64,000 bases of DNA. Origin: Ruegeria sp. THAF33. Its GTDB lineage: Bacteria > Pseudomonadota > Alphaproteobacteria > Rhodobacterales > Rhodobacteraceae. Position 1 is the first letter of the stretch. Each line of letters begins with the position of its first letter. Under the pieces are notes generated by a model. That model did not search any database, was not told the DNA's origin, and saw nothing but the letters and a program-made list of their open reading frames with translations. This document shows, in pieces, positions 1 through 7,893 of the stretch. A program made the position numbers and the translations under genes. The stretch is taken from NCBI RefSeq assembly GCF_009363615.1, contig NZ_CP045384.1:2354501-2418500 (forward strand), written 5' to 3'.

Positions 1-617
1 GTCTCATGCAAACCCACCTGAGCGAGCAAACGGATGAAATCGAATGGGTTCGATCCCTGTTCCCTGAAGCAAGGGATTATCTGGATACCTACGAGAAATT
101 CGGCCTGTTGGGCCAGAACGGCCTGTATGGCCATGTCATCCATCTGGAAGACCGGGAACGGGATCGGCTGCGCGAGGTCGATGCCTCTTTGATCCATTGC
201 CCCACGTCGAACACCTTCATCGGATCGGGATTGTTTGACATGAACGGGCTGATCCATGATGGCCACCGGATCGGTCTGGCCACGGATACCGGCGGCGGGT
301 CCAGCTTTTCGATGCTGCGCACCATGGCCGCCGCCTATGAGATCGGCCAATTGCGCGGCCGCCCCCTGCATCCGGCGCAATTGCTGTGGTTGGGCACGGT
401 CGGATCCGCCCGGAGCCTGCGCATGGACGACTGCATCGGCAACATCGCTCAGGGGATGGAGGCGGATCTGGTCGTGATCGACCTCGCCTCGACCCCCGCC
501 ATCGCCCAGCGCGAGGCCCATGCAGAAGACGTTTGGGAAGCGATCTTCCCAACCATCATGATGGGTGATGATCGCGCCGTGGCAGAGGTCTGGATCGGCG
601 GACAGCAGGCGGCTTAG
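1..617 (+). CDS. guaD: Guanine deaminase, 3' part (5' end outside window)
   Basis: Amidohydrolase that deaminates guanine to xanthine in purine catabolism. Only the C-terminal ~200 residues are present and the reading frame is open to the left edge, so the gene starts outside the window. Visible family motifs are QTHLSE (metal-ligand His), the GHVIHL segment with a second His, HCPTSN, and the active-site Asp in LATDTGGGSS. The C-terminal DLVVIDLAS segment is the usual beta-sandwich return of this superfamily. Its stop codon overlaps that of the convergent 8-oxoguanine deaminase gene, which supports a purine degradation locus extending left. The internal Met near position 6 is not the true start. 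Confidence 0.9.
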   Translation, partial: LMQTHLSEQTDEIEWVRSLFPEARDYLDTYEKFGLLGQNGLYGHVIHLEDRERDRLREVDASLIHCPTSNTFIGSGLFDMNGLIHDGHRIGLATDTGGGSSFSMLRTMAAAYEIGQLRGRPLHPAQLLWLGTVGSARSLRMDDCIGNIAQGMEADLVVIDLASTPAIAQREAHAEDVWEAIFPTIMMGDDRAVAEVWIGGQQAA

Positions 618-1948
618 GCCTGCAACGCCCGGGCAAGCGTGTTCTGGCGTTCGATCACGCGGGGCAGATCGATGGTCGTTATGTGCCCGTCACGCACGAT
701 CTGGCGGCCTTCGACGAACAGGTGTTTCACAGACATCGGCCCCGCCAGAAGCAGCGCCGCCGGATCCCAACTGCCCGCGCTTTCGATGCCGCGGGTATCC
801 CACACCGCAATATCGGCACGTTTTCCGGGCATCAGCCGTCCACAATCGGGACGTCCCAACACATCCGCGCCGCCGCGCGTCGCGATCTCAAGCGCTTCGC
901 GGGCCGACATGGCATCTGCACCATTGGCGACCCGTTGCAGCAACATCGCCTGGCGCGCCTCAAGCATGAGGTTGCCATTGTCATTGCTGGCCGATCCATC
1001 GGCACCGAGGCCGACCTTGACGCCCGCATCGCGCATCGCCCGCACCGGTGCGATACCCGATCCGAGGCGGCAATTTGAACAGGGGCAATGGGCCACGCCT
1101 GTTTCCGAGCGCGAGAACAGATCAATCTCGGCCCCGTCCAGCTTGACGCAATGGGCGTGCCAGACATCCGGGCCGGTCCAGCCCAATTCCTCGGCATATT
1201 GCCCCGGGCGGCAGCCGAATTGCGCCTGCGAATAGGCGATATCCTCGTCATTCTCGGCCAGATGGGTATGCAGCATCACGCCCTTGTCCCGCGCCAGCAA
1301 CGCCGCATCGCGCATCAGATCCCGGCTGACGGAAAACGGTGAACACGGGGCAAGGCCGACGCGGCACATGGCCCCCTCTGATGGGTCGTGAAACGCATCC
1401 ACGACACGTACCATGTCGTCCAGAATAGCGGCCTCGTTTTCCACCAGATGATCCGGTGGCAGGCCCCCGTCGCTCTCGCCGATGCTCATCGCGCCGCGTG
1501 TCGGATGAAACCGCATCCCCAGCTCGGACGCGGCCGCGATCGTATCTTCAAGCCGCGCGCCGTTGGGATAGAGGTAAAGGTGATCGGAACTGAGCGTGCA
1601 CCCCGACAGCGCCAGTTCGGCCAAACCGATCTGGGCCGAGGTGAACATTTCCTCCGGCCCGAAACGCGACCAGATGGGATAGAGCGTTTGCAGCCACCCA
1701 AACAGCAACGCATCCTGCCCGCCCGGCACCGCCCGTGTCAGGGTTTGATAAAGATGGTGGTGGGTATTCACCAGACCAGGCGTCACCAGACAGCCCGAAA
1801 CATCATGCACCTCGCCCTGTGTTACCAGTCGCTGCCCGATCCGGGCGATCTGCCCGTCGCGAACCAAAATATCGGCCTTGGACAATTCCTGTCGGGACTC
1901 GTCCATCGTCAGGATCAGATCAGCATTCTTGAGTAGGATTTCCGTCAT
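614..1948 (-). CDS. 8-oxoguanine deaminase (amidohydrolase family)
   Basis: Cytosolic amidohydrolase of the TrzN/AtzA-like group, predicted to convert 8-oxoguanine to uric acid. Metal and active-site motifs are visible in order: NTHHH near the N-terminus, HTHLAE in the middle, WHAHC with the third His, HCPCSN, and the Asp of GADGSASND. I chose the ATG at 1948 because AGGAG lies about 7 bases upstream; an ATG five codons earlier lacks a ribosome site. It faces the guanine deaminase gene tail to tail with overlapping stops. Pairing of the two deaminases fits a purine scavenging role. A related aminohydrolase substrate (s-triazine-like or other purine) is the main alternative. Confidence 0.85.
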   Translation of the reverse strand: MTEILLKNADLILTMDESRQELSKADILVRDGQIARIGQRLVTQGEVHDVSGCLVTPGLVNTHHHLYQTLTRAVPGGQDALLFGWLQTLYPIWSRFGPEEMFTSAQIGLAELALSGCTLSSDHLYLYPNGARLEDTIAAASELGMRFHPTRGAMSIGESDGGLPPDHLVENEAAILDDMVRVVDAFHDPSEGAMCRVGLAPCSPFSVSRDLMRDAALLARDKGVMLHTHLAENDEDIAYSQAQFGCRPGQYAEELGWTGPDVWHAHCVKLDGAEIDLFSRSETGVAHCPCSNCRLGSGIAPVRAMRDAGVKVGLGADGSASNDNGNLMLEARQAMLLQRVANGADAMSAREALEIATRGGADVLGRPDCGRLMPGKRADIAVWDTRGIESAGSWDPAALLLAGPMSVKHLFVEGRQIVRDGHITTIDLPRVIERQNTLARALQA

Positions 1949-2062
1949 ATCGCGCTCCTGCATCTGCCCGTCTCATGCAAGAAGTGCGTCGGCCGGTGGA
2001 AAACGGGCGCAAGAACCGGCCATCACCGGTTTAGTTGCCTTTGATGCGCCGGGCAACAGAAT

Positions 2063-2854
2063 TCAGAAGTGGCGGAGTATCTCAAGCGCTGCGGCGTGAA
2101 GGTCAGCGTTTGCCGCAGCCAGCGCCCGGCCGCCTTGATGTGCCGGGCCGCCCTGCCAATCGGTCACGATACCGCCGGCCGCCTGAATAACTGCAATCGG
2201 CGCTTGGATATCATAGGAGTTCAAGCCCGCCTCGATCACCAAATCCGCCTGCCCGGCAGCCAGAAGCGCATAGGCATAGCAATCCATTCCATAGCGCGTC
2301 AGCTGCACCTGCTCGGACACCGCCTGAAACCCTGCGCGGTCCTTCGGGGTTCCAACTTCGGGGAACGTGGTAAACAAGGTCGCCTGATCCAGCGCCCTGG
2401 TATCGCGCGTTTGCATTCTTCTGGTGCCCTGCGGACCGGTCATGTGAGCACCGGAAGACGATCCGACAAAGCGCTCTCCGATATACGGCTGATCGATTAC
2501 CCCCATAAAAGGCCCGTCCTGATCACTCAGCGCAATCAGAACACCCCAGGTTGGCGTGCCGCTGATAAACCCACGGGTCCCATCGATGGGATCCAGTACC
2601 CAGGTGCGGCCACTGGTGCCCGTATGCGCGCCGAACTCTTCGCCCAGCACACCGTCATCCGGGCGCCGCCGCGCCAGAACGTCCCGCATCGCCTGTTCAG
2701 CGGCACGATCAGCCACTGTCACCGGGTCGAACCCATCGGCCAGCTTGTTCGTGGTTTCAAGATTTGTTTGACGAAAAAAGGGGAGTATGGCCTCACGCGC
2801 AGCTTCGGCCATTTCTTCGGCAATTTCGATATCGCTCTGTGTCGTCAGTTGCAT
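2063..2854 (-). CDS. hisN: HisN-type histidinol-phosphatase / inositol monophosphatase family
   Basis: Mg-dependent phosphatase of the inositol monophosphatase superfamily, 263 residues. The metal-binding motifs are GEEFG, DPIDGTR and the C-terminal YDIQAP, the last being typical of the HisN histidinol-phosphatase branch rather than true inositol monophosphatases (WDxAA). Likely role is the histidinol-phosphate to histidinol step of histidine synthesis. It lies downstream of, and on the same strand as, an XRE regulator with a 40-base gap, so they may be cotranscribed. Substrate assignment within the family is inferred from the DIQAP variant only. Confidence 0.78.
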   Translation of the reverse strand: MQLTTQSDIEIAEEMAEAAREAILPFFRQTNLETTNKLADGFDPVTVADRAAEQAMRDVLARRRPDDGVLGEEFGAHTGTSGRTWVLDPIDGTRGFISGTPTWGVLIALSDQDGPFMGVIDQPYIGERFVGSSSGAHMTGPQGTRRMQTRDTRALDQATLFTTFPEVGTPKDRAGFQAVSEQVQLTRYGMDCYAYALLAAGQADLVIEAGLNSYDIQAPIAVIQAAGGIVTDWQGGPAHQGGRALAAANADLHAAALEILRHF

Positions 2855-2894
2855 GACCCTGAGGTGCGAGCAATCCGCGACAAAGTCAAGTCAG

Positions 2895-3266
2895 TCAGGC
2901 AACGTCGCTGAGAACCCGCGCCAGCTCGAAAAGGCGGCGACGCTGGTTTTCCGGAATCGCATAGTAAGAGCGCACCAGATCCAAAGCCTCTTTGTCACCC
3001 ATCAAGTCGGCAGGGACGGATTTCTTGTCCGCATCGCCTTTCTGGGCTTCTTCCAGACCTTCGAAGAAAAAGCTGACCGGAACATCCAGCGCCTCGGCGA
3101 TGTCCCACAAGCGGGATGCGCTGATTCGGTTGGCACCGGTCTCATATTTCTGGATTTGCTGAAACTTGATACCAACTTGCTGCGCCAACTGCTGCTGGGT
3201 CATCCCAATCAGCCAGCGGCGATGCCGAACGCGCTTGCCCACATGGACATCGACGTGATGAGTCAT
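2895..3266 (-). CDS. XRE-family transcriptional regulator
   Basis: A 123-residue DNA-binding protein. Residues about 10-65 form a Cro/C1-type helix-turn-helix (GMTQQQLAQQVGIKFQQIQK with a following YETGANRISASRL). The C-terminal half is acidic and charged with no recognised ligand domain. Start ATG at 3266 has AGGAGA 8 bases upstream. This compact architecture is common in Rhodobacterales chromosomes; targets are unknown. It is transcribed away from the quinone reductase gene and toward the hisN-like gene. Confidence 0.85.
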   Translation of the reverse strand: MTHHVDVHVGKRVRHRRWLIGMTQQQLAQQVGIKFQQIQKYETGANRISASRLWDIAEALDVPVSFFFEGLEEAQKGDADKKSVPADLMGDKEALDLVRSYYAIPENQRRRLFELARVLSDVA

Positions 3267-3605
3267 TGGTATTCTCCTATACTACACAAACATCTGCACG
3301 GGATTTTGCGACGTCCGATATCGCAGTTTTAGAGAGCTCCCCTTAACCGCTCCCTAATACGGACTGTACCGCCCCCCGTTTACAGCACTGATTGTTTATA
3401 ATGCCGGTTTTGAGATTTTTTTCAAGCTGGTTGAGTCGAATGCCCCTGACAGGGATTTGTGGTTGTATTACCCACAGCCTTTACAGAACCGTATTCCTGC
3501 AACTGAATCCTCCTTCAAAATCGGGGGCCTTTTGCACCCGCGCAGCAAACGGATTGACTTTTCTGACGGCACACGCGCCTATGTCGGAAACTCTTGAGGA
3601 ACAAT
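3267..3605. other. Intergenic region between divergent regulator and oxidoreductase genes
   Basis: About 340 bases without a convincing gene; an open frame on the plus strand at 3392-3655 runs into the next gene in another frame and has no family features. A TATAAT hexamer occurs at 3397-3402, but no good -35 box lies 16-18 bases before it. A near match to the alphaproteobacterial CtrA motif (TTAA, 7 bases, CTAA) occurs around 3343-3357. Both divergent promoters must be here, but I cannot place them firmly. Confidence 0.4.
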
Positions 3606-4562
3606 ATGCGGGCCTATTGCATTCCATCCGACGGGGCGTCTGCCCAGCTTTGTGACGTGAAAATACCCGAGCCGGGCGAAGGCCAGGTGCGGGTCGCGAT
3701 AAAAGCTTGCGGCCTGAATTTCGCCGATCTGCTGATGCAGACGGGGGCGTATCAGGACACGCCACCTGCCCCATTCACTCTGGGCATGGAGATCGCCGGT
3801 ATCGTGGAGACAGTCGGGCCCGGCGTTTCAACACTCAGCCCAGGCGACCGGATCGCAGTCTATTCCGGTCAGGGTGGGTTGGCCGAGTACGGTGTATTCG
3901 ACGCGGATCGTGCGATCGTGCTGCCGGACGACACCGGATTCGAAGACGCCGCCGCCATCCAGATCGCTTATGCCACCAGTCACATGGCCCTTGATCACAG
4001 GGCACGCCTGCAACCCGGTGAAACCCTTCTGGTTACCGGCGCAGCGGGAGGCGTCGGCCTGACTGCCGTCGAAATCGGCAAGCTTATGGGCGCCACGGTC
4101 ATCGCGCAGGCGCGCGGCGAGAACAAGCTTGCCGTTGCCCGTGCCGCTGGTGCCGATCATCTGATCGATGCTTCCGAAGACCTGCGCGAGCGGGTCAAAT
4201 CGCTGGGTGGCGCGGATGTCGTCTATGACGTCATCGGCGGGGATGTGTTCAAGGCCGCGTTCAGGGCCACCAATCCCGAAGGGCGTTTGCTGCCCATCGG
4301 CTTCGCCGGGGGCGACATCCCGCAGATTCCGGCCAATCATCTGCTGGTCAAAAACCTGACCGTGATCGGGGTGTATATCGGCGGCTATCTGAAATTCCGA
4401 CCCGAAGCTGTGCGCAACAGTTTCGACACCCTGTTCAAGTGGCATTCAGAGGGCAGGATAAAACCGCACATCAGTCACGTCCTGCCACTTGAAGATGTCG
4501 CGCATGCAATGCAGTTGCTGAAAGAGCGAAAATCCACGGGCAAGATCGTGATCACGCCCTGA
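3606..4562 (+). CDS. NADPH:quinone oxidoreductase family (zinc-free MDR)
   Basis: Medium-chain dehydrogenase/reductase of the quinone oxidoreductase branch, about 318 residues. The N-terminal GroES-like fold runs to about residue 120. The Rossmann fold carries TGAAGGVGLTAVEIGK, the NADPH-binding glycine motif. Zinc-ligand cysteines of alcohol dehydrogenases are absent, as expected for this branch. The ATG at 3606 is preceded by GAGGA at a 5-base spacing; an in-frame TTG four codons upstream is less likely. It converges on the LysR gene with only six bases between stops, and a short inverted repeat there (4550-4570) lacks a T run. Confidence 0.85.
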   Translation: MRAYCIPSDGASAQLCDVKIPEPGEGQVRVAIKACGLNFADLLMQTGAYQDTPPAPFTLGMEIAGIVETVGPGVSTLSPGDRIAVYSGQGGLAEYGVFDADRAIVLPDDTGFEDAAAIQIAYATSHMALDHRARLQPGETLLVTGAAGGVGLTAVEIGKLMGATVIAQARGENKLAVARAAGADHLIDASEDLRERVKSLGGADVVYDVIGGDVFKAAFRATNPEGRLLPIGFAGGDIPQIPANHLLVKNLTVIGVYIGGYLKFRPEAVRNSFDTLFKWHSEGRIKPHISHVLPLEDVAHAMQLLKERKSTGKIVITP

Positions 4563-4568
4563 TCGTGA

Positions 4569-5450
4569 TCATCCAACCACGGCCCGCAACTGGGTACCGC
4601 CCAGCAATCTGAAGTTCTGTCGCACCAAATGTGCCAGAGCTTCGACAACCGCATCCCGGCCCTGCTCGCCACCGTAGACGTTGATCATATGCGCAGGTAA
4701 ATCCGGCAGAGCCCCAGCCGAGTCGATCTGTTCAAGATGTGCGGCCTCGGTTCCGTCCAGCATTGCGTGAACCGCAAGATCGGCACTGACCGTGGCTTCT
4801 ATGGTACGGTCGTTTTCGGTTTCCACGGACAGCTCCCACGGTATTCCGGCCGCATCCAGCGCCGATATGACCTGCGGTCTGAACAAGCAGCGCCGCCCCA
4901 GCGCCAGAGGCAACGGACGCTTGCGCCATGCGGACCCGCCCGGCGCGCCGATCCAGCGCAACGGCAGCTCTGCGATGGTCTCTGCACCAGCGGCCGAAGA
5001 CGGTTCGGTCGTTAGGATCACATCACATTCGCCCCGTTTGTACATGTCTTTCAATTGCAGTGAGTAGGACGACACCAACTGCACCCTGACGCGGGGAAAA
5101 TCGGCGTTGAACCGTTGCAGGACCCGGGGGATCGCGGGGTAGACGATGTCATGGGGAACGCCCAGAACCACTTCGCCCTCAAAGGCCTGATCGGTGAGTT
5201 TTGAGATTACCTCGTCATTCAGGGCAATCATGCGGCGCGCGTAGGCCAGCAGCTGCTCACCGGATGCGGTCAGGGCAATTGTTCTGCCGCTTCGATCCAG
5301 CAACTCCAGGCCCAGCAGCTCCTCCAGCCGCTTCAGCTGCATGGACACCGCAGACTGCGTCAGGTGCAGAAATCCGGCGGCGCGGGTTACACCGCCCTGA
5401 TCCGCCACCGCCACAAAGGATCGCAGGGTTGTAATGTCCAGATTTCGCAT
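4569..5450 (-). CDS. LysR-family transcriptional regulator
   Basis: LysR-type regulator of about 293 residues. The N-terminal winged helix-turn-helix (ITTLRSFVAVADQGGVTRAA, LTQSAVSMQLKRLE) is followed by a periplasmic-binding-like effector domain from about residue 90. I prefer the ATG at 5450 (MRNLD) over a GTG two codons upstream because the AGGA ribosome site sits 9 bases before it. The gene is divergent from a DUF1127 gene and the shared 120-base gap contains a palindrome suited to LysR binding (5514-5534), suggesting it controls that gene and itself. Confidence 0.88.
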   Translation of the reverse strand: MRNLDITTLRSFVAVADQGGVTRAAGFLHLTQSAVSMQLKRLEELLGLELLDRSGRTIALTASGEQLLAYARRMIALNDEVISKLTDQAFEGEVVLGVPHDIVYPAIPRVLQRFNADFPRVRVQLVSSYSLQLKDMYKRGECDVILTTEPSSAAGAETIAELPLRWIGAPGGSAWRKRPLPLALGRRCLFRPQVISALDAAGIPWELSVETENDRTIEATVSADLAVHAMLDGTEAAHLEQIDSAGALPDLPAHMINVYGGEQGRDAVVEALAHLVRQNFRLLGGTQLRAVVG

Positions 5451-5513
5451 CTTCACGATTCCTTATGCGTTCCATCAAAAATATTCGTTTTTAAAATGTG
5501 TCACACTCACCCA

Positions 5514-5534
5514 TATCAATCAAGGAAATTGATA
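5514..5534. promoter_or_regulatory. Candidate LysR operator (TATCAAT-N7-ATTGATA)
   Basis: A perfect 7-base inverted repeat with a 7-base spacer sits between the divergent LysR and DUF1127 genes, 41 bases before the DUF1127 start. LysR proteins typically bind dyads with T-N11-A geometry in such gaps. Function is inferred from position and symmetry only. Confidence 0.5.
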
Positions 5535-5574
5535 ACAGCCAGCAAAACCATCGAGAATACAGAAAGGACAAGTT

Positions 5575-5784
5575 ATGACGCAACTCGCAATCCATAATCC
5601 CTGCAAACCGGCCAAACGTTCCTTGGTGTCCCTGATCTCTCAAGCGTTCGAACTGTCCAGACAGCGGCGAAATCTGGCAAAGCTGGATGCTGCCGTGCTG
5701 GACGACATCGGAGTCACCCGCGAGGAAGCATCCGCAGAAGCAAAACGCTTTTTCTGGGATGCACCTCAATTCTGGAAAAGGTGA
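5575..5784 (+). CDS. DUF1127 small basic protein
   Basis: A 69-residue protein with the Arg/Lys-rich DUF1127 segment near residues 27-52 (RQRRNLAKLDAAVLDDIGVT). DUF1127 proteins in alphaproteobacteria are small, abundant, often stress- or RNA-related proteins. AAAGGA precedes the ATG. It is divergent from a LysR regulator, a recurring arrangement in this group. The tail ends FWDAPQFWKR, an aromatic C-terminus that is unusual for general DUF1127 members. No specific function can be assigned. Confidence 0.85.
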   Translation: MTQLAIHNPCKPAKRSLVSLISQAFELSRQRRNLAKLDAAVLDDIGVTREEASAEAKRFFWDAPQFWKR

Positions 5785-5812
5785 CTGTGACTCTCATATT
5801 TTTATGGCGATG

Positions 5813-5842
5813 GGCGACCTTGAGTCGCCTGTTGGCATTTTT
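5813..5842 (+). terminator. Possible terminator after the DUF1127 gene
   Basis: GGCGAC and GTCGCC form a 6-base stem with a 5-base loop, followed after eight bases by a run of five T. The gap before the T run makes it a weak intrinsic terminator. Confidence 0.35.
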
Positions 5843-5918
5843 GTTGCGTGTTTTAGTCGGTTTTCGCCCGGAATCTCTTGAAACACAGCCCCTTGTTGCC
5901 GATATTTAGATGGAAAAC

Positions 5919-5938
5919 CGCCCCGCTCTGCCGGGGCG
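5919..5938. promoter_or_regulatory. GC-rich hairpin in leader of Bax-inhibitor-1 family gene
   Basis: CGCCCCG and CGGGGCG pair across a 6-base loop, ending 30 bases before the start codon. On the minus strand it is followed by TTTT, but no minus-strand gene lies upstream, so a 5' leader structure is as likely as a terminator. Confidence 0.35.
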
Positions 5939-5968
5939 CTCTAACTTGACGACTAGGGAGACCCTTTG

Positions 5969-6748
5969 ATGGCACAATTCGACACGATCCGGACGGCATC
6001 CGGCGCGCGCGCCGCCGAGATTGATCAGGGCCTGCGCGCCCACATGAACAAAGTCTACGGCACCATGTCCGTCGGCATGCTGATCACGGCACTGGCGGCA
6101 TGGGCTATTGCCGGTCTGGCAGTAACCAGCGATCCAAGCAACGCGGTCGCACAAATCGGCGCAGACCGCTATCTGACGAGCCTGGGCGGCGCGCTGTTCC
6201 TGTCGCCGCTGAAATGGGTGGTCATGTTCGCTCCGCTGGCCTTCATCTTCTTTGGATGGGGTGCCCTGATGCGCCGTGGCTCAGCCGCGACCGTTCAGCT
6301 TGGCTTTTTCGTCTTTGCCGCCGTGATGGGCATCTCGATGAGCTCGATCTTTCTGGTCTTCACGCCCTACTCGATTACCCAGACCTTCCTGGTGACGTCG
6401 ATCGCCTTTGCTGGCCTCAGCCTTTATGGCTACACCACAAAGCGGAACCTCAGCGGAATGGGCACTTTCCTGATGATGGGTGTGATCGGTTTGCTGGTTG
6501 CGATGATCATCAACCTGTTCCTGCAATCCGGCGTAATGATGCTGGCCATCTCGGCCATCGGCATCCTGATCTTTGCCGGTCTGACTGCGTTCTATACCCA
6601 GGACATCAAGAACACTTACGTCGCCCACGCTGCACATGGCGACCAGGAATGGCTGGACAAAGCTGCCTTCGACGGCGCGCTGAGCCTGTATATCTCGTTC
6701 CTGAACATGTTCCAGTTCCTGCTGATGTTCATGGGTCAGCAAGAATAA
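5969..6748 (+). CDS. Bax inhibitor-1 / YccA family membrane protein
   Basis: Integral membrane protein of 259 residues in the BI-1/TMBIM (YccA, YbhL) family. About seven hydrophobic segments are visible, beginning with MSVGMLITALAAWAIAGLAV and ending in a hydrophobic LSLYISFLNMFQFLLMFMG tail. The family forms pH-sensitive Ca-leak channels in some members and modulates FtsH in E. coli YccA; which role applies here is unknown. The ATG at 5969 follows AGGGAG by 8 bases. It is monocistronic, with a strong terminator immediately after. Confidence 0.9.
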   Translation: MAQFDTIRTASGARAAEIDQGLRAHMNKVYGTMSVGMLITALAAWAIAGLAVTSDPSNAVAQIGADRYLTSLGGALFLSPLKWVVMFAPLAFIFFGWGALMRRGSAATVQLGFFVFAAVMGISMSSIFLVFTPYSITQTFLVTSIAFAGLSLYGYTTKRNLSGMGTFLMMGVIGLLVAMIINLFLQSGVMMLAISAIGILIFAGLTAFYTQDIKNTYVAHAAHGDQEWLDKAAFDGALSLYISFLNMFQFLLMFMGQQE

Positions 6749-6774
6749 GCCTTGCCGACAACCGAATTGGTTCA

Positions 6775-6804
6775 GGGCCGGTCCACGACCGGCCCTTTTC
6801 TTTT
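6775..6804 (+). terminator. Rho-independent terminator after BI-1 family gene
   Basis: GGGCCGGTC and GACCGGCCC form a perfect 9-base stem with a 3-base loop, followed by TTTTCTTTT. Confidence 0.85.
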
Positions 6805-6833
6805 GCGCGACGGGTTTCTTTTGCCCGGAAATG

Positions 6834-6857
6834 AAAAACCCCGCCGTCGAGGCGAGG
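6834..6857 (-). terminator. Terminator for the minus-strand lipoprotein gene
   Basis: Read on the minus strand, CCTCGCC and GGCGGGG pair (one G-T) across a 5-base loop and are followed by TTTTTC, about 27 bases after the lipoprotein stop codon. Confidence 0.65.
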
Positions 6858-6884
6858 CTTTGAGATGCTGGGACGTAATCGGGT

Positions 6885-7391
6885 TCAGCTACAGTTCAGC
6901 GGTATGGCGAAACCGGAACTTTTCTCGGAGGTTCCTTTGCGGAATACACCGCCAGCTGGCAGACAGCCGGTAAAACGCTCTGTTTCTTCCGCAAAGCCTA
7001 CACCGATCGAATTGTCCACCTTCACACTGTTCGAACTCGTGCGCAGCACACCAAACAAGGTGCCGTTGACACTGACAGTGCTGAGAAACAGGTTTGTGTC
7101 GCTTCCTTGCAGTTGAACAGCAGTGTTTGGCGTCTGCCCGCCATTGTCTATTGCAACCGAAGCCACCTTGGACGGCTCAACCTCATCACTCAAAAGCGTG
7201 ACTGTCCGCAGTTCCGCCAGCTCTGCCGGAACGTTGGTCGCGTCTGGCAGAAAGGCGACGGCACCGGGTACGTCCGAAATCGTGCGCGGTTCGCCATCGA
7301 TTCCAGTAAACCCGACACCTTCGCGGTTAAACGGGTCTTCACAGGCCGCTAGGGTCAGAACGGCAATTGTGGATAACAAGATTTTTTTCAT
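6885..7391 (-). CDS. Predicted lipoprotein, function unknown
   Basis: A protein of about 168 residues beginning MKKILLSTIAVLTLAAC, a textbook lipoprotein signal with Cys17 as the lipidation site. The mature part is mostly polar with repeated beta-like stretches (NLFLSTVSVNGTLFGVLR) and two later cysteines that may pair. I set the start at 7391; an ATG four codons upstream (7403) is possible and neither has a good ribosome site. No domain is recognised. It lies after rpmG on the same strand, but a terminator separates them. Confidence 0.65.
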   Translation of the reverse strand: MKKILLSTIAVLTLAACEDPFNREGVGFTGIDGEPRTISDVPGAVAFLPDATNVPAELAELRTVTLLSDEVEPSKVASVAIDNGGQTPNTAVQLQGSDTNLFLSTVSVNGTLFGVLRTSSNSVKVDNSIGVGFAEETERFTGCLPAGGVFRKGTSEKSSGFAIPLNCS

Positions 7392-7542
7392 GGCGGTCAA
7401 CATTTTGTGGCGGTTTGCTGAAGCGTACTTGCAGGTTCCCACAAAAAGCAAGCCGCAGGGGATGCGATTGTCCCAAACGCTGATGCGCCACTGCAACGGA
7501 CTGCCGCAGCTTGCCATCCGCTGAAATCAGGAAACCGGAACT

Positions 7543-7576
7543 GAAAAAGGGCTCTGTGCAACAGAGCCCTTTTTCG
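7543..7576. terminator. Bidirectional terminator downstream of rpmG
   Basis: GGGCTCTGT and ACAGAGCCC form a 9-base stem with a 3-base loop, flanked by five A on the left and five T on the right. It can end rpmG transcription on the minus strand. Confidence 0.8.
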
Positions 7577-7598
7577 GAATTCCAAATGGAATGGCAGA

Positions 7599-7766
7599 TT
7601 ACTTGATCTTGCCTTCCTTGTACTCGACATGCTTGCGAACGACCGGGTCGTATTTACGAATGGTCATTTTCTCAGTCATGGTGCGCGCGTTCTTCTTGGT
7701 CACATAGAAGTGGCCCGTGCCCGCGGTCGAGTTCAGACGGATCTTGATTGTCGTCGGCTTCGCCAT
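7599..7766 (-). CDS. rpmG: 50S ribosomal protein L33
   Basis: Ribosomal protein bL33, 55 residues, beginning [18 protein letters not shown]. The cysteine pairs of the zinc-binding form are absent, so it is the zinc-independent type. A perfect AGGAG ribosome site lies about 7 bases before the ATG at 7766; a longer open frame upstream is not used. Monocistronic, with a terminator about 25 bases after the stop. Confidence 0.96.
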   Translation of the reverse strand: MAKPTTIKIRLNSTAGTGHFYVTKKNARTMTEKMTIRKYDPVVRKHVEYKEGKIK

Positions 7767-7893
7767 GGTTATCTCCTGCGTCCGAAAAGGCAGGGGCCTT
7801 TCGGTTGAATTCCTATGAGCGTGCGCTTTTACGCGCTGCACCGCCTATGTCAAGGCCAATCGGGTGATACAGGCACAGGAATCTGGTGCAGGT

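Noticed and set aside
3343..3357. CtrA-like TTAA-N7-CTAA motif
   Set aside because: One mismatch from consensus and no cell-cycle gene nearby; recorded only in the intergenic note.
4550..4570. GATCACG/CGTGATC hairpin between convergent genes
   Set aside because: No T run on either strand and it includes coding sequence, so I do not call it a terminator.
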